Position numbers and translations under genes: made by a program | The notes under the pieces: model-generated | What the model was told of the DNA's origin: nothing | Databases searched by the model: none | Seen by the model: the letters and a program-made list of their open reading frames with translations, nothing else | DNA from: an uncultured Pseudomonadota bacterium | GTDB lineage: Bacteria; Pseudomonadota; Gammaproteobacteria; Burkholderiales; SG8-39 | Assembly: GCA_903895005.1 (NCBI GenBank) | Contig: CAITSH010000193.1 | Coordinates: forward strand, 1 to 11,513 | Length of the DNA: 11,513 bases | Direction: 5' to 3' | In this document: positions 7,212 through 11,513 of the stretch, in pieces | Layout: each line of letters begins with the position of its first letter | How positions within the stretch are numbered: the stretch's first letter is position 1

Positions 7212-7228
7212 TATTATCGATGATATTG
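7209..7228. promoter_or_regulatory. Near-perfect 20-bp AT-rich palindrome (operator candidate)
   Basis: The 20 bases CAATAT-tATCGATg-ATATTG match their own reverse complement at all but one symmetric pair. The site overlaps the putative -35 hexamer (7206-7211) of the Bug-operon promoter, where a repressor would block RNA polymerase. A smaller inverted repeat GATGC-N5-GCATC (7195-7209) abuts it. Size and AT content suit a MarR-, TetR- or GntR-type dimer (inference). No regulator gene lies in the window. Confidence 0.5.
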
Positions 7229-7306
7229 CACTATCAGCGCGTTTGTCGATTCCGGAACCGGATCGGGCGATCTGCCCGCGTTGAGTTACCGGTCCACAAA
7301 TAAAGA

Positions 7307-7333
7307 CCCCGCTTCCGGGAACCGGAAGCGGGG
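7307..7333 (-). terminator. Intrinsic terminator of the coxS-coxM transcript
   Basis: CCCCGCTTCCGG (7307-7318) and CCGGAAGCGGGG (7322-7333) form a perfect 12-bp stem with a 3-nt loop. On the minus strand it is followed by TCTTTATTT (7306-7298), a T-rich run. It lies 64 nt beyond the CoxM stop codon. This is the only convincing intrinsic terminator seen in the window. Confidence 0.8.
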
Positions 7334-7369
7334 CGGCAGGGCGGGGCGTTGTATCGCTCCGGCCCCTAT

Positions 7370-7388
7370 CCCCTCCCGTGAGGAGGGG
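7370..7388. repeat. Inverted repeat CCCCTCC-N5-GGAGGGG beside the terminator
   Basis: A 7-bp perfect stem with loop CGTGA lies 9 nt beyond the CoxM stop. Together with the nearby GGCCCCTATCCCCTCCC it resembles the dispersed CCCTCTCC/GGAGAGGG-type intergenic repeats common in proteobacteria. Whether it is one cannot be decided without other genome copies. Confidence 0.4.
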
Positions 7389-7397
7389 AAACGTGTT

Positions 7398-8195
7398 TTA
7401 TTTCAGCGCTGCCTCGACGCCGCGTTTGGCCATCACCGTAATGAGGTGCGCGCGGTAGTCGGCTTTGGCATGCATGTCGGAGTTGAGGTTGTGCTCGGGT
7501 ACCTTGATGCCAGCCACCGATTCGGGGGCGAATTTCGCGGCCAGGGCTTTTTCCATTTCAGGCACGCGGAACACACCTGCTGCGGCACCGGTCACCGCGA
7601 CACGCACGCTCGATCCGAAGTCTGCGATGAACACGCCGACGATGGCGTAACGCGAGGCTGGATTCTTGAATTTCATGTAAGACGCGCGCTTGGGTACGGG
7701 GAAGGACACCGCGGTGATGATCTCGCCCTGATGCAGGGCGGTTTCGTACATGCCCTTGAAGAATTCATCGGCGGAAATCTTGCGCTTGTCGGTGATGACC
7801 GTGGCGCCGAGGGCGACCAAGCCTGCCGGATAATCGGCCGCCGGGTCGTTGTTGGCAACCGAGCCGCCGATGGTACCCATGTTGCGCACCATGCGGTCGC
7901 CGATGCCGCCGGCAAGCGAGGCGAGCGCGGGAATGGCTTTTTTTACCTCGGGCGAGGCGGCCACCTGGGCGTGGCGCGTCATCGCGCCGATGGTGACGGT
8001 ATTGCCTTCCACCTTGATGCCGGCGAGGTCCTTGATCAGGCCGAGGTCGACAATGTCCGATGGGTTCGCGAGGCGCAGTTTCATCGCGGCAATCAGGCTC
8101 TGCCCGCCGGCGAGGAGCTTGGCGTCGGCGTTCTTGCCGAGCACACCGGCGGCGTCGGCTACGGATTTGGCTTTCTGGTACGCAAACGAATACAT
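7398..8195 (-). CDS. CoxM-type FAD-binding subunit of a molybdenum hydroxylase
   Basis: A 265-residue FAD-binding medium subunit of the xanthine dehydrogenase/CO dehydrogenase family; it passes electrons from the Fe-S subunit to the external acceptor. The two FAD-pyrophosphate motifs are visible: LLAGGQSL (27-34) and GTIGGSVANNDPAADYPA (107-124). A typical C-terminal CO_deh_flav_C-like region follows (VTGAAAGVFRVPEMEKALA). Length is slightly short of the usual 280-290 but no motif is missing. GGAGA lies 6 nt before the ATG. It follows the CoxS-type gene by 34 nt and ends before an intrinsic terminator, so coxS-coxM is a two-gene unit here. Substrate cannot be inferred without the large subunit; CO dehydrogenase, aldehyde or N-heterocycle hydroxylase are all possible. 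Confidence 0.93.
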   Translation of the reverse strand: MYSFAYQKAKSVADAAGVLGKNADAKLLAGGQSLIAAMKLRLANPSDIVDLGLIKDLAGIKVEGNTVTIGAMTRHAQVAASPEVKKAIPALASLAGGIGDRMVRNMGTIGGSVANNDPAADYPAGLVALGATVITDKRKISADEFFKGMYETALHQGEIITAVSFPVPKRASYMKFKNPASRYAIVGVFIADFGSSVRVAVTGAAAGVFRVPEMEKALAAKFAPESVAGIKVPEHNLNSDMHAKADYRAHLITVMAKRGVEAALK

Positions 8196-8229
8196 GTTGT
8201 CTCCGGTTTTACTCTGTTTACTCAGGGGC

Positions 8230-8703
<474 letters not shown>

Positions 8704-8729
8704 GGGGAGTTTCTCCTGAATTGCCTAAG

Positions 8730-8776
8730 TGTTCTGGTTGTTCTGGTTTTGCAGCTGCGGGGTGTTCCGCGTGTTC
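8730..8776. repeat. Four TGTTC half-sites in two 9-bp-spaced pairs
   Basis: TGTTC starts at 8730, 8739, 8763 and 8772, so two pairs with 9-bp spacing lie 33 bp apart, about three helical turns. They fall in the leader of the coxS-type gene. The regular phasing suggests cooperative protein binding, but low-complexity drift cannot be excluded. Confidence 0.35.
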
Positions 8777-8852
8777 CGGGAGTTTGGCTTTTCTGACCGG
8801 GAATGACCGTAACCGGCGTCTGTCCCGTGAAGCCGGAAAAGCGATGGTTTCA

Positions 8853-8862
8853 CGCCTAGGCG
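8853..8862. promoter_or_regulatory. Palindrome CGCCTAGGCG near the coxS start site
   Basis: A perfect 10-bp palindrome immediately downstream of the putative -10 element of the coxS promoter. An outer inverted repeat CGTGAA (8826-8831) / TTCACG (8849-8854) borders it. Operator candidate. Confidence 0.3.
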
Positions 8863-8863
8863 A

Positions 8864-8892
8864 ATCCTAGCCCACGCATGGCCCATAAGCAA
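8864..8892 (-). promoter_or_regulatory. Putative sigma-70 promoter of coxS-coxM
   Basis: On the minus strand TTGCTT (8892-8887) and TAGGAT (8869-8864) are separated by exactly 17 nt. The expected start site is near 8857, leaving a leader of about 150 nt before the coxS-type ATG. An inverted repeat CACCGG-N9-CCGGTG (8901-8921) lies just upstream of the -35 element, the position expected for an activator. Confidence 0.5.
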
Positions 8893-8900
8893 ATTCTGCG

Positions 8901-8921
8901 CACCGGATTGATTACCCGGTG
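8901..8921. promoter_or_regulatory. Inverted repeat CACCGG-N9-CCGGTG upstream of the coxS promoter
   Basis: A perfect 6-bp inverted repeat with an AT-rich centre (ATTGATTAC). It begins 9 nt upstream of the putative coxS -35 hexamer, and a palindrome CGTCGCGACG (8926-8935) follows. Such spacing fits an activator such as a LysR-type regulator, but no regulator gene is present to pair with it. Confidence 0.35.
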
Positions 8922-8975
8922 GGGTCGTCGCGACGGGACTTTCGATCTGATTTCAAAGCAGATTTGCCACTGGAT

Positions 8976-9001
8976 GCGGCCCGCCCGCCGGGGCGGGCCG
9001 C
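8976..9001. other. GC-rich 11-bp hairpin between the divergent promoters
   Basis: GCGGCCCGCCC (8976-8986) pairs perfectly with GGGCGGGCCGC (8991-9001) around a 4-nt loop. Neither side has a T-run, and it sits directly upstream of the putative xdhC -35 element. It may be a REP-like repeat, a bidirectional insulator or a weak terminator against read-through. Confidence 0.5.
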
Positions 9002-9030
9002 TTGACCCGCGCGTCGCCTGCGACTAGTCT
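9002..9030 (+). promoter_or_regulatory. Putative sigma-70 promoter of the XdhC-Rieske unit
   Basis: TTGACC (9002-9007) matches the -35 consensus at five of six positions. Seventeen nt later TAGTCT (9025-9030) forms a weaker -10. The start codon follows 36 nt downstream, preceded by GAGG (9057-9060). Confidence 0.5.
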
Positions 9031-9066
9031 TGGGAGCTGACTTAAAAGCTGCTTGCGAGGACTATT

Positions 9067-10080
9067 GTGGATAGCGTCGATCTGGAAGTAATACGCAGTG
9101 CCATCGCCTGGACCGGTGCGGGCCACCGCACCACCATCGGTACGGTTACCCATACTTGGGGCTCCGCGCCGCGGCCGGTCGGCGCGATGCTTGCGATCCG
9201 TGACGATGGCCATGTCAAGGGTTCGGTCTCTGGCGGTTGTGTCGAGGATGACCTCATCGACAAGGTCAAGGCCAATGCGCTTGGCGTGACGCGCCCTTCG
9301 GTGGTGACCTATGGCGTCACCCAGGAGCAGGCCAACCGCTTCGGCCTGCCCTGCGGCGGCACACTTCAACTGGTGCTTGAGCCGGTCGGGCCGCAGTCGC
9401 GGCTGCAGGAATTGCTCGGCATCATCGAACGCCACGAACTGGTCGCGCGCCACCTCGACATGGATACCGGCGAGGTGCGCCTCGAACCGGGCAAGTGGTC
9501 CGACTACCTTGAGTTTGACGGCAAGGTGCTCAAGTCTGTGCACGGCCCAAGCTGGCGCCTGCTGATCATCGGCGCCGGGCAGCTGTCGGGTTTTCTGGCG
9601 CAAATGGCGCAGGCGCTTGATTACCATGTGGTGGTGTGCGACCCGCGCGAGGAGTACGCCGAGGAGTGGAATGTCGCCGGCGTGCCGCTCAATCGCGGCT
9701 ATCCCGACGACGTGGTGCTGGAATTGAACCTTGACGCACACAGCGCCGTGGTGGCGGTGACGCACGATCCCAAGCTCGATGACATCGCGCTGATCGAGGC
9801 GCTCAAGTCGCCGGCGTTCTATGTCGGGGCGCTTGGCTCCAAGAAGAACAACGATGCGCGGCGCAGCCGTCTCACCGACTTCGACTTGTCGGCCGGCGAG
9901 ATAGCCCGGCTGCACGGTCCTGTCGGCCTCAAGATCGGCAGCAAGACGCCGCCGGAAATCGCGGTGGCCATCCTGGCTGAAATGACGGCGGTGCGCCACG
10001 GCGTCAAAATTCCCGAGACCATCGAGCCGGCCAAGCACAACGTAAGCGCCGGCTGCGCCGTGCCTTCGGCGGGGCGCTAA
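9067..10080 (+). CDS. XdhC/CoxF-family molybdenum-enzyme maturation factor
   Basis: A 337-residue protein of the XdhC/CoxI/CoxF family. XdhC proteins bind the molybdenum cofactor, promote its sulfuration and insert it into the apo-hydroxylase (established for the family). The N-terminal XdhC/CoxI domain contains RPVGAMLAIRDDG (36-48), GSVSGGCVE (52-60) and LPCGG (94-98) with the conserved cysteines Cys58 and Cys96. A Rossmann-like C-terminal domain starts at LLIIGAGQLSGF (165-176) and contains VTHDPKLDD (231-239), YVGALGSKK (252-260) and KTPPEIAVAILAEM (293-306). The start is GTG at 9067, 6 nt after GAGG. It is divergent from coxS-coxM and begins a plus-strand unit with the Rieske gene 130 nt downstream. 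Its presence makes a functional molybdenum hydroxylase likely even though the large subunit is elsewhere. Confidence 0.93.
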   Translation: MDSVDLEVIRSAIAWTGAGHRTTIGTVTHTWGSAPRPVGAMLAIRDDGHVKGSVSGGCVEDDLIDKVKANALGVTRPSVVTYGVTQEQANRFGLPCGGTLQLVLEPVGPQSRLQELLGIIERHELVARHLDMDTGEVRLEPGKWSDYLEFDGKVLKSVHGPSWRLLIIGAGQLSGFLAQMAQALDYHVVVCDPREEYAEEWNVAGVPLNRGYPDDVVLELNLDAHSAVVAVTHDPKLDDIALIEALKSPAFYVGALGSKKNNDARRSRLTDFDLSAGEIARLHGPVGLKIGSKTPPEIAVAILAEMTAVRHGVKIPETIEPAKHNVSAGCAVPSAGR

Positions 10081-10210
10081 CACCGTCATCGGCTGGAAAC
10101 GCCCGCCTGGCGCGGCTTTCCGGGCAGTGCCGGCGCGTATCGCGATGGTGGCGGGCAGTTGAATGGGCCTAGACCCGTTTGTCCCGATCAAAGAACAGGA
10201 GGTGTCATCG

Positions 10211-11266
10211 ATGTTTCCCCAGGACTACTGGTACGTGTTGTGCGAGGCGACCGAGCTTGCGGACAAGCTGTTCGCGCGCACGATCCTGAACATGCCGCTG
10301 GTCGCCTATCGTGCGCCCTCGGGCGAGGTTGTCGTCCTTGAAGATTTTTGCCCGCACCGCGGCCTGCCGCTGTCAAAGGGATCACTGGAGCCGGAAGGCG
10401 TGCGCTGCGGTTATCACGGCATGCTGGTCGGCCACAACGGCCGCTGCCATTCGATGCCCGGCCAGCCGCATATCGACAGACTGCGCGGTGTGAAGAGGTT
10501 TGCAGCGATTGAAAAATTCGGGTTTGTCTGGGTCTGGCACGGCGATGCCGAGCGCGCCGATACGGCCAAGTTGCCGGCCCTGCCCTGGGGCGAGGGCACG
10601 GCCTGGACTTACGGTGGCGGCGTCTTCGAAGTCGGTTGCAACTACCAGTTCCTCATCGACAACCTGATGGACCTGACGCACGAAACCTACGTGCACCCCA
10701 CCAGCCTCGGACAAAAGGAAATCGACCATGCCAAGCCCGAGCTCATTCTCAAGGGCGACGATGTGTTTCTTACGCGCTGGATGACCAACGTCAAGCCGGC
10801 GCCCTTCTGGGCGGTGATGATCAACACCGAAAAAAACTGCGACCGCTGGCAGATCTGCCATTTCGCGCCGCCCTCGAATGTTTTCATTGACGTCGGTGTG
10901 GCCATTACCGGGACCGGCGCGCCGCAGGGGGACCGCTCGCAGGGCATCACCGGTCTGGTAATCAACCTGATGACGCCGGCAACTGAGACCACGTCCTGGC
11001 ATTTCTGGGGCATGGCGCGAAACTTCAGGATCGATGATCCTGCGGTGACCGAGCAGATCAGGAAAAATCAGGGTGCCGTCGTCCTTGAGGATAATGTTGT
11101 ACTCGCGGCCCAGCAGCAAAGCGTGCTGCGTAACCCCGAGCGGCGCCTGGTCAACCTCGATATCGACCGCGGCGGTTCGAATGCGCGCAAGATCATAGAG
11201 CGCATTTGCAGCCAGCAGGTTGCCGAGGAACGGCTGGGTTCGGGGCAGGCCGGGGCGGCATCGTAA
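10211..11266 (+). CDS. VanA-like Rieske non-haem iron oxygenase, alpha subunit
   Basis: A 351-residue terminal oxygenase of the vanillate O-demethylase/dicamba monooxygenase-like class, which uses O2 for O-demethylation or hydroxylation of aromatic or related acids. The Rieske [2Fe-2S] cluster is bound by Cys47-x-His49 (FCPHRG) and Cys66-x2-His69 (RCGYHGM). The mononuclear iron site is NLMDLTHETYVH (151-162) with His157 and His162; Asp294 in LEDNVVLAAQQQS is the likely third ligand. The ATG at 10211 is preferred over one at 10163 because AGGAGG (10197-10202) lies 8 nt upstream and FPQDYWYVLCEA is the usual start of the family. No reductase partner (VanB type) is in the window. Substrate is unknown; resemblance to VanA is by class, not proof of vanillate use. 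Confidence 0.92.
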   Translation: MFPQDYWYVLCEATELADKLFARTILNMPLVAYRAPSGEVVVLEDFCPHRGLPLSKGSLEPEGVRCGYHGMLVGHNGRCHSMPGQPHIDRLRGVKRFAAIEKFGFVWVWHGDAERADTAKLPALPWGEGTAWTYGGGVFEVGCNYQFLIDNLMDLTHETYVHPTSLGQKEIDHAKPELILKGDDVFLTRWMTNVKPAPFWAVMINTEKNCDRWQICHFAPPSNVFIDVGVAITGTGAPQGDRSQGITGLVINLMTPATETTSWHFWGMARNFRIDDPAVTEQIRKNQGAVVLEDNVVLAAQQQSVLRNPERRLVNLDIDRGGSNARKIIERICSQQVAEERLGSGQAGAAS

Positions 11267-11316
11267 CTGCGGTCGGCGTGTGCGCTGAATCCGAACGAAA
11301 AGATTAAGACTCGACG

Positions 11317-11394
11317 ATGATTACCGGAATACTTCTAGCAGCAGGATCAGCGTCTCGTTTTAGTTGCGGCGTCACGCCCGCTTCGCGTGCATGA
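11317..11394 (+). pseudogene. Unit 1: truncated MocA/MobA-like gene start, 25-codon ORF
   Basis: ATG at 11317 opens a frame MITGILLAAGSASRF followed by SCGVTPASRA and TGA (11392-11394). GILLAAGxSxRF is the N-terminal nucleotide-binding signature of MobA/MocA-like nucleotidyltransferases, where a Gly normally follows the Phe. MocA makes molybdopterin cytosine dinucleotide, the cofactor of bacterial Cox-type hydroxylases, matching the neighbouring genes. No strong ribosome binding site is visible. It could be a broken 5' fragment, a leader peptide, or one cassette of an array that ends in an intact gene beyond the window. Confidence 0.6.
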
Positions 11395-11414
11395 GCCTTC
11401 ACTGAAACTCGACG

Positions 11415-11492
11415 ATGATTACTGGAATACTTCTCGCGGCAGGGTCAGCGTCTCGTTTTAGTTGCGGCGTCACGCCCGCTTCGCGTGCATGA
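11415..11492 (+). pseudogene. Unit 2: second copy of the truncated MocA/MobA-like gene start
   Basis: It encodes exactly the same 25 residues as unit 1, with different codons at Thr3 (ACT), Leu7 (CTC), Ala8 (GCG) and Gly10 (GGG). It begins 20 nt after the TGA of unit 1 and ends in TGA at 11490-11492. The next ATG would start at 11513, the last base of the window. The intact gene, if there is one, must start at that or a later unit. Confidence 0.6.
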
Positions 11493-11513
11493 GCCTTCAC
11501 TGAAACTCGACGA

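Larger units (their letters stand above)
11309..11513 (+). repeat. Tandem array of 98-bp units, each carrying a MocA-like gene start
   Basis: Units span 11309-11406 and 11407-11504; a third begins at 11505 and is cut by the window end after 9 bases. Units 1 and 2 are identical at 94 of 98 positions. Each begins ACTCGACG-ATG, encodes MITGILLAAGSASRF, and continues with a constant tail (AGTTGCGGCGTCACGCC onward) ending CACTGAA. The sequence before unit 1 (AAAGATTAAG) differs from the tail, so the left edge of the repeat is at or next to 11309. The tail holds a short inverted repeat GGCGT-C-ACGCC and a small CGC-TTC-GCG hairpin. Copy number and right end are unseen. The unit is not a multiple of three. 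The identity of the array is certain from sequence; its nature is unknown. Confidence 0.95.

Noticed and set aside
8976..9001. Intrinsic terminator in the divergent region
   Set aside because: The stem is strong, but no T-run follows on either strand and no gene ends there, so it was listed only as a hairpin.
8953..10191. 412-codon open frame on the minus strand opposite the XdhC-type gene
   Set aside because: Its residues are Arg/His/Ala-rich without any recognisable motif, and it lies entirely opposite a gene with clear XdhC signatures. Such shadows are expected in GC-rich DNA with strong third-position bias.
10081..10210. Possible small gene or leader between the XdhC-type and Rieske genes
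   Set aside because: The 130-nt gap contains no convincing ORF with a ribosome binding site; the ATG at 10163 is in frame with the Rieske gene and is better explained as an upstream in-frame codon.
11309..11513. CRISPR array
   Set aside because: The units are nearly identical over their whole 98 bp. There are no unique spacers between short repeats, and the variable part is coding with silent changes only.
11309..11513. Integron attC or gene-cassette array
   Set aside because: I looked for the paired core sites (GTTRRRY and RYYYAAC) in the constant tail and did not find a matching pair; the hairpins are short and not attC-like.

Overview
The window is GC-rich, densely coded DNA of a betaproteobacterium, most likely Burkholderiales. 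This is inferred from two orphan Bug/TctC-type periplasmic solute receptors (a family greatly expanded in that order), Cox/Xdh-type molybdenum hydroxylase genes, GC-rich third positions and long antisense shadow ORFs. No 16S or other taxonomic marker is present, so the assignment is by style only.

Layout. Almost everything from 1 to 8703 is on the minus strand. Read in the direction of transcription it is: a CoxS-type 2Fe-2S subunit (8703-8230), a CoxM-type FAD subunit (8195-7398), an intrinsic terminator (7333-7307), a promoter/operator region, a Bug receptor (7071-6094), a fumarylacetoacetate-hydrolase-family enzyme (6045-5173), an exported metallo-beta-lactamase-fold hydrolase (5108-4134), a GlcG/HbpS-like protein (4096-3608), a second Bug receptor (3592-2606), a MoxR/CoxD-type AAA+ ATPase (2511-1597), malonyl-CoA decarboxylase (1562-216) and the start of a CoxE-type VWA protein (219 to beyond base 1). 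A 363-bp divergent intergenic region (8704-9066) separates this from a plus-strand set: an XdhC/CoxF-type maturation factor (9067-10080), a VanA-like Rieske oxygenase (10211-11266) and, at the right edge, a tandem array of 98-bp units.

How the genes fit together. CoxS and CoxM are the electron-transfer subunits of a molybdenum hydroxylase. XdhC, the MoxR ATPase and the VWA protein are the usual maturation partners of such enzymes. The catalytic molybdopterin subunit (CoxL/XdhB type) is not in the window. Bug receptors, FAH-family enzyme, Rieske oxygenase and malonyl-CoA decarboxylase suggest uptake and oxidative breakdown of an organic acid or aromatic compound; the substrate cannot be read from sequence.

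The most unusual item is the array at 11309-11513. Each 98-bp unit carries an ATG and the first 15 codons of a MocA/MobA-like nucleotidyltransferase (MITGILLAAGSASRF), then a shared tail that ends the frame at a TGA after 25 codons and leads into the next ATG. The two complete units differ at only four bases, all synonymous third positions of the MocA-like codons. The window ends on the first base of a third ATG. MocA loads the molybdenum cofactor of this enzyme class, so the repeated gene start sits in a fitting neighbourhood. I know of no described element with these properties.
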